Of a stretch of 64,000 bases of DNA, positions 56,200-63,868 are shown piece by piece. The notes under the pieces were generated by a model. The model saw only the letters and a program-made list of their open reading frames with translations. It ran no database searches and was not told the DNA's origin. Source of the stretch: Nocardia huaxiensis. GTDB lineage: Bacteria > Actinomycetota > Actinomycetes > Mycobacteriales > Mycobacteriaceae. Within the stretch, counting starts at the first letter, position 1. Every line of letters begins with the position of its first letter. The translations under genes were made by a program, and so were the position numbers. Location of the stretch: assembly GCF_013744875.1 (NCBI RefSeq), contig NZ_CP059399.1, positions 5,332,001 through 5,396,000 on the forward strand. The letters are read 5' to 3'.

Positions 56200-57003
56200 T
56201 CAGGCCTTGCGGGCTATCGCGGCGACGATCAGCTCTTCCCAGCTGGTGAGTTCCTTCTCCTCGGTGGTCGGCATACCGGCTTCGGGATGCCACTGCCGGC
56301 ACGGGAGCAGGCCCTCGTCGAGCAGCTCGAGACCGTCGAAGAACGCGAGGATGTCGGCGCTGGAGCGGAAGCGACCGCCGAAGGCCTCCAAGATCTTTCG
56401 TTCGGTGGCGGCGGCCTCGCGGGTCTCGCCGGGACGGAAGTGCGAGATGTAGACGTAGCTGCCGGGCGCGACCCGATCGGTCCAGAAGCGCACCACGCCT
56501 GCCGGGTCCTCGTCGTCCTCGACGAAGCTGAGGACCGCGCTGAACAGCAGGGCGACCGGCTGATCGAAGTCGATGAGCCGCTGCACCTCCGGCTCGTCGA
56601 AGATCTTCTGCGGTTCGCGGGCGTCGGCCTCGAGCATGGCGATGTTGTTGTCGACTGCGAGCAGCGCGCGGCCGTGCGGTGCGACGAATGGGTCGTTGTC
56701 GAGGTAGACGATGGTTGCGTCCGGATGGTATTGGCGCAGTACCTCATGCACATTGGGCTCGGCGGGCAGGCCGCAGCCCATATCGATCACTTGCCGCACG
56801 CCTGCCTTCGCTACGGTGCGTACCGCCCGGATGACCGCCGCTCGGTTGGTTATCGCCAGCTGCTCGGAACCGGGCAGGTCTTCCTTGAAGGAATCGCCCA
56901 GATCCTTGTCGGCCCCATAGTTGTCCCGGCCGCCCAGTATGTAGCTGTACGTACGAGCGACGCTCGGCCGGGATTGCCGTGCGCGCATGGCGTTGATATT
57001 CAC
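56200..57003 (-). CDS. SAM-dependent methyltransferase (S-adenosyl methyltransferase, DUF574 type)
   Basis: A 267-residue protein of the actinobacterial PF04672 family. Marks: SRPSVARTYSYILGGRDNYG at the N-terminus, VRQVIDMGCGLPAEPNVHEV (SAM site), ATIVYLDNDPFVAPHGRALL, and PVALLFSAVLSFVEDDEDPA. These enzymes occur in many copies in Nocardia and Streptomyces; substrates are unknown. GTG 57003 matches family start MNINAM; AAGGTAAGGG is upstream. Confidence 0.88.
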   Translation of the reverse strand: MNINAMRARQSRPSVARTYSYILGGRDNYGADKDLGDSFKEDLPGSEQLAITNRAAVIRAVRTVAKAGVRQVIDMGCGLPAEPNVHEVLRQYHPDATIVYLDNDPFVAPHGRALLAVDNNIAMLEADAREPQKIFDEPEVQRLIDFDQPVALLFSAVLSFVEDDEDPAGVVRFWTDRVAPGSYVYISHFRPGETREAAATERKILEAFGGRFRSSADILAFFDGLELLDEGLLPCRQWHPEAGMPTTEEKELTSWEELIVAAIARKA

Positions 57004-57295
57004 CTGTCACCCTTACCTTTCGGTGCACCAGCGGTCGGTGATCGCACGGGCTGTCCGCGGTCCGGCCGAATCACGATCGAAGATCATTCCAGATCGCCCC
57101 CGGGCGGTGGAGTGTTTCCACTGACGATACCGGTTTCCGCCCAGCAAGCGGAACGGTCTGGCGCGTTCTTTGCAAATGAAATCGCGCCCTCACCACCGTC
57201 GATGCAGCTCGCTACAACTCGCGCTACGACGATCGTCATCACCCCTTCACCGAAATGCCCCTGCGGATTTCGGCCAACCCAGCATCCGGTTGCTT

Positions 57296-57320
57296 GCGGT
57301 CACGAAGGTTTCGTGACCGC
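57296..57320. terminator. Perfect hairpin downstream of coiled-coil gene
   Basis: GCGGTCACGAA-GGT-TTCGTGACCGC, an 11-bp perfect stem with a three-base loop, 110 bases past the coiled-coil gene stop. Terminator-like. Confidence 0.65.
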
Positions 57321-57373
57321 TTACAGCCTGCCGTACCAGCGCGCCCCTGGGAATCCCTTCGGCGGCAGCCGTT

Positions 57374-57387
57374 TTCCGCGCGCGGAA
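57374..57387. terminator. GC-rich palindrome just after coiled-coil gene stop
   Basis: TTCCGCGCGCGGAA, a perfect 14-bp palindrome 44 bases downstream of the stop on the minus strand, followed there by AAAACGG; a weak terminator or processing signal. Confidence 0.4.
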
Positions 57388-57430
57388 CCGCCTGCTCACC
57401 CGGCATGCGATTTCCGGCCGCCGAAAAACC

Positions 57431-58537
57431 TCACGAACCGGACAGCTCGGCCTCCGCTGTACGCGCAGCGAACAGTGCGTCGAGCTGTCGCTCCGCCCGC
57501 TCGGCCCGGGTGAGCGTCTGCGCCCGCGCATCGTCGAGCGCGGCGATCCGCTGCTCGGCATCCTTGCGCATCTTCTCCAGCGCGGCAGCCCCTTCCGCCC
57601 GAACCGCCGCCACATCCGCGGCCGCCACCCGCCGCACCTCCGACAGTTCGCCGCGCACCGCATCCAGCTCCGCCCGCACCCGCTCCAGCTCGACCCGAGT
57701 CTCGGCCACTACCTGATTGCGTTCGGCCACAGCCTGTTCCGCCCGTTCGATGGCACGCTCGGCATCAGCGGCCCGCTGCACCGCCAGATCCCGTTCCGCC
57801 CCGGCCGCGGTGATCCGCTGGCCGGCCTCGCGCCGCACCTGCTCGATCTCGGCCGCCGCCTTCGACCGCGCCAGCTCGATCTCCTCCCGCGCCTGCTCCC
57901 GGATCCGCTCCACCTCCTCCGCGGTTTCCCTTCGCACCGTACGGATTTCGGCCTCCGCCTCACTGCGCGCCGCGAACACCTCATCGGCCGCCTGCTTGGT
58001 CACCCGCTCGAGTTCCCGCAGCGCGTCATCCCGCGCCGCCAGCGCCTCCGCGATCCGCGCATCCGCTCCCTCGGCCACCCCCACCGCATCCTCCGCGGCC
58101 TCCTCGGCCGCCGCCCGCGCGTCCTCCGCTTCCCGCCGCCGCTGCTCGGCCGCCACGGTGGCCATCTCTGCCTCGGCAATCCGCCGAGCCGCATCGGCCT
58201 GCACCGCCTGCACCTGCGCCTCGGCCACCGCCGGATCCGCCAGCGTCGACAGCTCCGCCACCGCAGCCGTCAACGTCGCCCCCAGCTGATCAGCCACCCC
58301 CCGAAACTGCACCAGCAACTCATCGGCCCGCAGCCGAGCCGCAGTAACCGGACCCTGTTGCGTCACAGTGACGTTGGCAACCGTCTCCTCACCCTCACTC
58401 TGCAACCGCCGCTGCCGCTCCCGCCACGCCCTCCACCGCGTGTGGTCCGGATGATCGCAGTACTCCGAAGGCCGCCCCGGCCCCCCGCCACGAGTAATCG
58501 GTTTCGTACACCCCGGGTAGTTACAAATGCTCGCCAC
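57431..58537 (-). CDS. Zinc-finger-like plus long coiled-coil protein
   Basis: About 368 residues from GTG 58537. The N-terminus has a compact Cys/His module, CNYPGC then GGPGRPSEYC and DHPDHTRW (C-x4-C-x16-C-x2-H-x2-H), followed by basic RAWRERQRRLQ. From about residue 75 onward is a very long charged coiled coil (AEIEQVRREAGQRITAAGAE and many like it) with Ala/Glu/Arg heptads, ending TAEAELSGS. The shape recalls KfrA-like or DivIVA-like DNA/cell-structure proteins, but no homologue is certain. A TTG at 58606 could add 23 residues. A 12-bp hairpin lies upstream. Confidence 0.72.
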   Translation of the reverse strand: MASICNYPGCTKPITRGGGPGRPSEYCDHPDHTRWRAWRERQRRLQSEGEETVANVTVTQQGPVTAARLRADELLVQFRGVADQLGATLTAAVAELSTLADPAVAEAQVQAVQADAARRIAEAEMATVAAEQRRREAEDARAAAEEAAEDAVGVAEGADARIAEALAARDDALRELERVTKQAADEVFAARSEAEAEIRTVRRETAEEVERIREQAREEIELARSKAAAEIEQVRREAGQRITAAGAERDLAVQRAADAERAIERAEQAVAERNQVVAETRVELERVRAELDAVRGELSEVRRVAAADVAAVRAEGAAALEKMRKDAEQRIAALDDARAQTLTRAERAERQLDALFAARTAEAELSGS

Positions 58538-58626
58538 ACCGCAAATCGTAGCGTTGGTTCCGTCATTCCCAACGCAACAACACGAAACGAAACCCTTTCC
58601 ACCCAAATCCCTTTCCTGCCGTCCTA

Positions 58627-58655
58627 ACCTCCGATAAGTGAACCTTATCGGAGGT
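58627..58655. promoter_or_regulatory. 12-bp perfect hairpin upstream of the zinc-finger/coiled-coil gene
   Basis: ACCTCCGATAAG-TGAAC-CTTATCGGAGGT. It lies 90 bases before the gene start (21 bases before the alternative TTG start) and also beyond the end of the Rpn relic (58799). It may be an operator, a leader hairpin or a terminator for the relic. Confidence 0.6.
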
Positions 58656-58798
58656 CAGCCTCTCTCCTTCCCTGATGCGACGCCGCAAACTAATCGTTTA
58701 CGTTTGGTCGCACTCAACGAAACGAAACCAGAACGAATCTCTCGAAAAACTGGGCTCGCATGTACGCCCGTACCACTCTTGACTGTCAGTGTCAGCTC

Positions 58799-59111
58799 TC
58801 ACCCAATCTGGCGAGGATGGGTGCGGGAGGCCGATGTGGGATTGACCAGGATGTCGGTCATGACGTGTGCACGCGCGGCATCGGTGACCGCAATGCCCCG
58901 GCGGCTCAGAATCCGCAGAATCGCCTTGGCTTCCCCTGTGGCCTCCCCCTCGGCGCGCCCCTGCGCGAGGAGTTGTTCGGCGGTTGTCAGTTGCGTCGGG
59001 TAGCTCCACGAACTGCGGAAGGTTGGCGCGCAACTCTCCCTCGATATCCTCGCGGCGACCCAGGATCTTGCGGAACAACGCGTCGTGCGGAGTCGACGGT
59101 CCGTCAGGCAC
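58799..59111 (-). pseudogene. Degraded Rpn-family recombination-promoting nuclease/transposase relic
   Basis: The N-terminal part in one frame (PSTPHDALFRKILGRREDIE, ending near 59000) is the usual start of Rpn/YhgA-like proteins. The C-terminal part in another frame (TTAEQLLAQGRAEGEATGEA and ILRILSRRGIAV) is their usual end. About 200 central residues, including the PD-(D/E)xK nuclease core, are missing and the frame shifts at the junction. The element is therefore dead. Coordinates cover the recognisable parts. Confidence 0.65.
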
Positions 59112-59222
59112 GAGACGTGCGAACTACTCCGAGACCCCGTGTGACACACCGATTTCGACTTCGGCGGGGGTTTCGTGAGAAGCCCATTTGAGATGACCGC
59201 GAAATTGGGTCGTTGCTGCGGG

Positions 59223-59549
59223 CTATTTCTTGCTGAGGCAGAGGGTGTAGCCGCCGCCGCTGCCGCCGGTGTAGTAGGCGGAGTAGAACTTTTCTGTGCT
59301 GGGGTAGGCGTCGCAGGCGCCGAGGCCGATGATGGTGGCGTGGTCGAGTTCGCCTACTACTCGGTATTGGGCTTCTGAGGAGGTGCAGTCGACTTTTTTG
59401 ACCGAGTCTTCGCCTGTTTCCTTGACACAGTCGCCGACTCGGGCGACTCGTGACGGGCCGGATTCGTTGTCGTCGCAGCCCTGCCAGATCAGTACTCCGA
59501 CAACGGCTATGACCGCCCATGACAGTATGGCCTTCAGTCGTTCAGACAT
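59223..59549 (-). CDS. LppU/SCO3897-like small exported protein
   Basis: A 108-residue protein with one N-terminal hydrophobic segment (ILSWAVIAVVGVLIWQGC) and an extracytoplasmic part. VGDCVKETGEDSVKKVDCTS, Cys near ACDAYP and YTLCLSKK give paired cysteines and the pattern of the LppU/SCO3897 family of secreted actinobacterial proteins. Role unknown. The position after the helix could be a weak lipobox, WQGC. GAGGAGG precedes ATG 59549. Confidence 0.75.
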   Translation of the reverse strand: MSERLKAILSWAVIAVVGVLIWQGCDDNESGPSRVARVGDCVKETGEDSVKKVDCTSSEAQYRVVGELDHATIIGLGACDAYPSTEKFYSAYYTGGSGGGYTLCLSKK

Positions 59550-59669
59550 CCCCGCTTGCACCTCCTCGCCCAGGCTAGGCCGCGGACGGGGGTGGGCGAT
59601 CTCTGTTTCGACCTGCGCCGAATGTGGCGGGTGAACCTTCAGACTCGGCGCACGTGACGAAACGCGGGC

Positions 59670-60095
59670 CTAGTATTCGGACGTCGAATTCTGTTCCGCC
59701 CAGCGCTTTTCGGCGTCGGAGCCACCCGGGGGCGGGGCGAAGCCGTTGATCATCCAGAGGTCTTCGCTGGTTTCGTCGGCGTGGAATTCCCAGTGCAGGT
59801 CGGGCAGCTGCTCGAGGTGGGGTTGCAGGATGGATTTGATCCACGCGGCGGTGCGGCGACGACTGGCCTGGTCGGGGTTGCGGCGGGCGATGTGGTCGAT
59901 GGTGATGCGGACGCCGGCGGAGGTGGGTTCGCCACCGACGTAGAAGTTCTCGGGGTGGGTTTCATGGAAAACGGTTACGACGTAGAAGCGCGGCAGGCCG
60001 ACGTTTTCGTAGTGGTCGGCGATGCGGGCGGCGAGCTTGTGCTTTTCGTCGGCGGTGAAGGTGCCGGGGGTGTGGTGAATTGTCCAGAGCGGCAT
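59670..60095 (-). CDS. Tautomerase family protein (cis-CaaD-like)
   Basis: A 141-residue 4-oxalocrotonate tautomerase-fold enzyme. Met is followed by Pro (MPLWTIHHTPG); after Met removal the N-terminal Pro1 is the catalytic base. FYVVTVFHETHPENFYVGG and two Arg near residues 70-80 (IARRNPDQASRR) agree with the cis-3-chloroacrylate dehalogenase-like group. It is 23 bases after the SDR stop in the same direction, so an operon with that gene is likely, both under the HxlR regulator. Confidence 0.85.
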   Translation of the reverse strand: MPLWTIHHTPGTFTADEKHKLAARIADHYENVGLPRFYVVTVFHETHPENFYVGGEPTSAGVRITIDHIARRNPDQASRRRTAAWIKSILQPHLEQLPDLHWEFHADETSEDLWMINGFAPPPGGSDAEKRWAEQNSTSEY

Positions 60096-60118
60096 GGTGG
60101 TTCGGTACTCCTGGTTGG

Positions 60119-60817
60119 TCAGGCGGCGGAGAAGGTCAGGCGGTCGACGGGGCCGGACAGGGCTGATTTCACTTGGATGCTGATCTCGTCGGCGAGCACT
60201 TCGGGCTGGTCGGCTTCGAGGCCGTCGAGGATTTGGGCGGCGATCCGGGCGGGGGTGGCCTTGGGCCGGTCGATGGCGGCGACCATGTCGGTGTCGATGA
60301 ATCCCGCATGCACGCCGACCACCTGCGTGTTCTGGCGCAGCAGTTCGAGCCGCAGCGAGTTGGTGAGGGACCAGGCCGCCGCCTTGGACGCCCCGTACGC
60401 GCCGCTGCCGGCCAGCCACGACAGCACGGAATGCATGTTGACCAGTGCACCGCCGCCGTGCGCGGCCAGGATCGGCGCGAAGGCCCGCGCGACGCGCAGT
60501 GGACCGAACACATTGATGTCGAAAGTCGCTGCGATGGAGTCGAATTCACCGGTCAGCAGTGAGGCCGGGTGCAGCACGCCCGCATTGTTGAACACCAGTT
60601 CGGCGTCAGCGGCGAGCTCCGCGAAGGCCGCGACCGACTCGTCCGAACCGACCTCGAGCTGGGCGGTGACCACCTCGGGCCGGTCGTCGGTGTAGGCCGT
60701 GCGGGCGGTGGCGTACACCTTGCGTGCGCCGCGTGCCAGCAGTTCGTCCACCAGTGCCGCGCCGAGTCCGCGCCGCCCACCGGTCACCACCGCGACCCGG
60801 CCCTGTACTGCAACCAT
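60119..60817 (-). CDS. Short-chain dehydrogenase/reductase
   Basis: A 232-residue NAD(P)-dependent oxidoreductase. The N-terminal glycine motif is VAVVTGGRRGLGAALV, NNAGV is at about residue 80, the catalytic Ser is in NMHSVLSWLAGSGAYGASKA with Tyr-x3-Lys (YGASK). Substrate unknown. Divergent from the HxlR gene at 60905 with two inverted repeats in the 87-base gap, indicating regulation by that protein. Confidence 0.9.
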   Translation of the reverse strand: MVAVQGRVAVVTGGRRGLGAALVDELLARGARKVYATARTAYTDDRPEVVTAQLEVGSDESVAAFAELAADAELVFNNAGVLHPASLLTGEFDSIAATFDINVFGPLRVARAFAPILAAHGGGALVNMHSVLSWLAGSGAYGASKAAAWSLTNSLRLELLRQNTQVVGVHAGFIDTDMVAAIDRPKATPARIAAQILDGLEADQPEVLADEISIQVKSALSGPVDRLTFSAA

Positions 60818-60833
60818 CGGAATCCTCCATCTA

Positions 60834-60851
60834 AGTAACGATAACGTTAGT
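60834..60851. promoter_or_regulatory. HxlR operator-like site 1
   Basis: AGTAACG-ATAA-CGTTAGT, an imperfect inverted repeat (one mismatch) next to the SDR start. Same core as site 2, 41 bp away. Confidence 0.65.
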
Positions 60852-60874
60852 TAGATGGAAGCACGACCGCGCTG

Positions 60875-60892
60875 ACTAACGCAAGCGTTAGT
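60875..60892. promoter_or_regulatory. HxlR operator-like site 2
   Basis: ACTAACGC-AA-GCGTTAGT, a perfect 8-bp inverted repeat 13 bases before the HxlR start. Its position would block the regulator's own promoter. Confidence 0.75.
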
Positions 60893-60904
60893 TACAATGC
60901 TGGA

Positions 60905-61393
60905 GTGGCGATGGAATTCGAGGAGCGACTGCGCGACCGGGACGCCTGGGCGATCGGTGACGGATGCTCGGCCGAACGCGTGCTGGGGTTGCTGAGCACC
61001 AAGACGGTATTCCTCGTCGTCCGCGAATGCTTCTACGGCACAACCCGATTCGAAGATTTCGTGACCCGCATCGGGACGTCCGCGCCCGCGGTGTCGCGTG
61101 CGCTCAAACAGCTGGAGTCCGCACAGATCATCGCGCGTGTCCCCTATCAAGAACCGGGCAAGCGGGTCCACGACGAGTATCGGCTGGCCGAGGCCGGTGA
61201 GGACCTGCTGCCGGTATTCATGTCGCTCATGCAGTGGGGAGACAAGCACTTGCAGGACGGCCGCCCACCGCTGTCGTTCGTGGAGTCCGAAACCGGTCGC
61301 GCACTGCGGGTCCGGGTGACAGCCGAACCCGTTCCGGAGACGTCGTCCGAGGACATCGAGATCCGCCTGAACCCCGCTCGTCGGCACGGCTGA
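60905..61393 (+). CDS. HxlR family winged-helix transcriptional regulator
   Basis: A 162-residue regulator. The winged helix spans about residues 20-100: SAERVLGLLSTKTVFLVVRE, TRFEDFVTRIGTSAPAVSRA and LAEAGEDLLPVFMSLMQWG. The C-terminal 40 residues (RVRVTAEPVPETSSED) form a tail. GTG 60905 or ATG 60911 may start translation; little ribosome site is present, so leaderless translation is possible. It likely represses the divergent SDR-tautomerase operon. Confidence 0.87.
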   Translation: MAMEFEERLRDRDAWAIGDGCSAERVLGLLSTKTVFLVVRECFYGTTRFEDFVTRIGTSAPAVSRALKQLESAQIIARVPYQEPGKRVHDEYRLAEAGEDLLPVFMSLMQWGDKHLQDGRPPLSFVESETGRALRVRVTAEPVPETSSEDIEIRLNPARRHG

Positions 61394-61466
61394 CGGGCAC
61401 GCTCCAGCGGTCCACTAGCGTGTCCCGTGGCGCACAGTCCACCCCCGGAAAGGACGGAAACTCGAC

Positions 61467-61823
61467 GTGTCCGATGCAGAACGGGTCAACTGGGACCACC
61501 TCAAATCCAGGCAGCCCACCGACACCGACCGTGACGCCCTGCGCACGGAGCTCGTCGATCGCGCCCTGGCGGTGCGGCAGAACGGCTGGGACGCCTACCG
61601 GTCCGAGTGGCTCGCCGGTGACCTGGCCGCCGTCGCCTACCTGCTCGATGACGCCGAGATGCTGGCCGAACTCGAGGAACCCGAAGGCTCGGTCCTGACC
61701 CGCTACGCGGGAAACCTCTACGGATTCAATGGCGCGCGCAAGGACATCGCAGCCGGATTGGTCGGCACGCAGGACTGGTTCGCCAAGGCCCGGGCCGACC
61801 TCGCGAAGCGCACCACATCGTAA
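61467..61823 (+). CDS. Conserved hypothetical protein
   Basis: A 118-residue acidic, largely helical soluble protein: SDAERVNWDHLKSRQPTDTD, VRQNGWDAYRSEWLAGDLAA, AEMLAELEEPEGSVLTRYAG and a C-terminal basic end. No family recognised. GTG 61467; 73 bases after the HxlR gene, with no clear terminator, so co-transcription is possible. Confidence 0.65.
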   Translation: MSDAERVNWDHLKSRQPTDTDRDALRTELVDRALAVRQNGWDAYRSEWLAGDLAAVAYLLDDAEMLAELEEPEGSVLTRYAGNLYGFNGARKDIAAGLVGTQDWFAKARADLAKRTTS

Positions 61824-61830
61824 GAGGCGC

Positions 61831-62805
61831 TCAGCATTTCGACTTGTAGAAGTACTGTTCGTTGGTGGCCAGGCTGTCCTGGGTGATGGCGATCATGTCG
61901 GTGCGGATCGTGCGGGTCAGCGGTTTGCCCTCGAGCGCCGCCACGGCTTGATCGACGCCCTGTTTGCCGATGTCGCCGGGATTTTGCGCGATGAGCGCCT
62001 GAATCGTGCCGTCCTTCAGATCCTGCACCTGCTTCGGGCTGGCATCGAATCCGACCAGCTTCACCTGGCCGAGCTTGCCCGCATTGCGCAGGCCGGTGGC
62101 CGCGCCCTCGGCGGAACTGAGATTGGTGGCGAAGATGCCCGCCAGATCCGGGTGCGCGGCCAAGGTCGCGGTCACGATCGAGGCCGCCTGAGCCGCTTCA
62201 TTGTTGTTGTACTGCACGCCGAGTGACGTCATCCCGGGGTGATTCTTCAGCTCGGCTTCGAAGCCCTGGGCGCGCTGATCGGTCGTGGAGGTGCCGGCCT
62301 TGGTATTGATCACCAGCACCGGCCCCCTGTCCCCCACCAGTTTCGCCAGCGTCTGCGCGGCCAGTTCGCCGCCCTTCGTATTGTCGGAGGAGATGGACGA
62401 CAGTGCGATCGAGGTGTCCTCGAGCGCGGTGTCCACCTCGATCACCTTGATGCCCGCATCCTTGGCCTGCTTGATCGGACTCGCCATCGCCTGCGCGTGC
62501 GCGGGCGCGATCAGGATCGCCCCCGGCTTACCCGCGATCACGCCGGTCAGCACCGGAGTTTGCAGGGAGGCATCGAATTGCGTGGGAGCCTGGGTATCGA
62601 AGGAGTACCCGAGCTGCTCGGCCTGCGCCTGCGCCCCGCACTGCATCGAAATATAGAACGGCTCGTTGGCCACCCCCGGCACGAGCACCAGCTTCTTGGC
62701 GTCGGTGCCGCCCGAATCGCTCACCGACCCGCCGCAGCCGGTCACCGCGGCCGCGGCCGTCACCATCACCGCGGCCCATACGGCCACGCGTCCACCGGTC
62801 CTCAT
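61831..62805 (-). CDS. Sugar ABC transporter substrate-binding lipoprotein
   Basis: A 324-residue type I periplasmic-binding-type lipoprotein of the ribose/galactose class. Lipobox VTGC gives Cys24; the two lobes have GAILIAPAHAQAMASPIKQA, SDNTKGGELAAQTLA and VKLVGFDASPKQVQDL, matching sugar-binding proteins. It follows the permease gene on the minus strand with a 31-base gap. Ligand not identifiable: ribose-type sugar or related compound. Confidence 0.9.
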   Translation of the reverse strand: MRTGGRVAVWAAVMVTAAAAVTGCGGSVSDSGGTDAKKLVLVPGVANEPFYISMQCGAQAQAEQLGYSFDTQAPTQFDASLQTPVLTGVIAGKPGAILIAPAHAQAMASPIKQAKDAGIKVIEVDTALEDTSIALSSISSDNTKGGELAAQTLAKLVGDRGPVLVINTKAGTSTTDQRAQGFEAELKNHPGMTSLGVQYNNNEAAQAASIVTATLAAHPDLAGIFATNLSSAEGAATGLRNAGKLGQVKLVGFDASPKQVQDLKDGTIQALIAQNPGDIGKQGVDQAVAALEGKPLTRTIRTDMIAITQDSLATNEQYFYKSKC

Positions 62806-62836
62806 CGCACTGCCCTCACCTTCGAAATGCGTTGTC

Positions 62837-63868
62837 CTATTTGCGGTCTCGGGACCTCCGGCGCAGCTGGTCGAACCACACGGCGGCCACGAGCACGACG
62901 CTCACCGCGATGGGCTGCCAGAACACGGGCACGCCCACGATGACGAAACCCTTGCGCAGCACCGACGGAATGAATACGCCGATCACCGTGCCCAGCACCG
63001 TCCCGGTGCCGCCGAACAGACTGGTGCCGCCGATCACGACACCGGCGATGGCATCGAGATTGTCGGTGCCGTGCCCGGCGATGGTGGTGGTGCCGAAATA
63101 CGCCAGGTTCATGAATCCGGCCAGGCCGGACAGGGTTCCGGCCATGAGGTACACGAGGGTCAGGTGCCGCGTCACGCCGATGCCGGCGCGGCGGGAAGCC
63201 TCGGCATTGGAGCCGATCGCATAGGTGTAGCGACCGAATCGGGTGGTGTGCAGCAGCCATGCACCCACCACGGTGACGGTCGCCGCCACCAGGACCAGAA
63301 TGGGAACGCCCCCGAGCAGGGTGCCGAAACCCAATGTGTCACGCAGCTTCCCGGGGACGGTGCGGGTGTCGACGCCGCCGGTGATCAGCTGGGCGGCACC
63401 CAGCGCGGCACCGAGTGAGCCGAGGGTGACGATCAGCGGCGGGATCTTGGCCTTGGCCACCAGGAGTCCATTGATCAGACCCCACAGTGCCCCGCCCGCA
63501 ATCGATGTCAGCAGGCCGAGCGTGATGAGACCCCAGCCCGCCTGGGTGGCGTCCCCGCCGGGGCTCAGCCGTTCCATGGTCTTGGCGGCCAGTACGCCGG
63601 AGAAGATCAGCACCATGCCCACCGACAGATCGATGCCGCCGGTGATGATCACGAACGTCATGCCGATCGACAGCACCAGCAGCACCGAGGTTTCGATCAG
63701 CAAGGTCTGCAAGGTGAATCGGGTCGGGAAGGCGTGCGGGCGCAGCAGGCTGAACACCGCGTACAGCACCACCAGGACGAGCCCGATCCACAGCGTCCCG
63801 CCGCCCGCGATGCGCTGCCAGCGCGTGGGGGCGGGCAGGTTCTCCATGCTCACGGCCGGCCGATTCAC
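62837..63868 (-). CDS. Sugar ABC transporter permease (RbsC type)
   Basis: A 343-residue membrane permease with about eight to ten hydrophobic helices. Typical elements are SIGMTFVIITGGIDLSVGM, GLINGLLVAKAKIPPLIVTL and GHGTDNLDAIAGVVIGGTSL, the last close to the family EAA-like loop that couples to the ATPase. GTG 63868 overlaps the ATPase stop. It forms the channel of the importer with the neighbouring ATPase and binding protein. Confidence 0.93.
   Translation of the reverse strand: MNRPAVSMENLPAPTRWQRIAGGGTLWIGLVLVVLYAVFSLLRPHAFPTRFTLQTLLIETSVLLVLSIGMTFVIITGGIDLSVGMVLIFSGVLAAKTMERLSPGGDATQAGWGLITLGLLTSIAGGALWGLINGLLVAKAKIPPLIVTLGSLGAALGAAQLITGGVDTRTVPGKLRDTLGFGTLLGGVPILVLVAATVTVVGAWLLHTTRFGRYTYAIGSNAEASRRAGIGVTRHLTLVYLMAGTLSGLAGFMNLAYFGTTTIAGHGTDNLDAIAGVVIGGTSLFGGTGTVLGTVIGVFIPSVLRKGFVIVGVPVFWQPIAVSVVLVAAVWFDQLRRRSRDRK

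Larger units (their letters stand above)
57004..57430. other. Intergenic region with two hairpins, no gene
   Basis: A 427-base gap between the coiled-coil gene stop (57431) and the methyltransferase start (57003). No reading frame with coding character was seen. It contains a perfect 11-bp hairpin at 57296-57320 and a 14-bp palindrome at 57374-57387, listed separately, plus the promoter of the methyltransferase. Confidence 0.6.
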
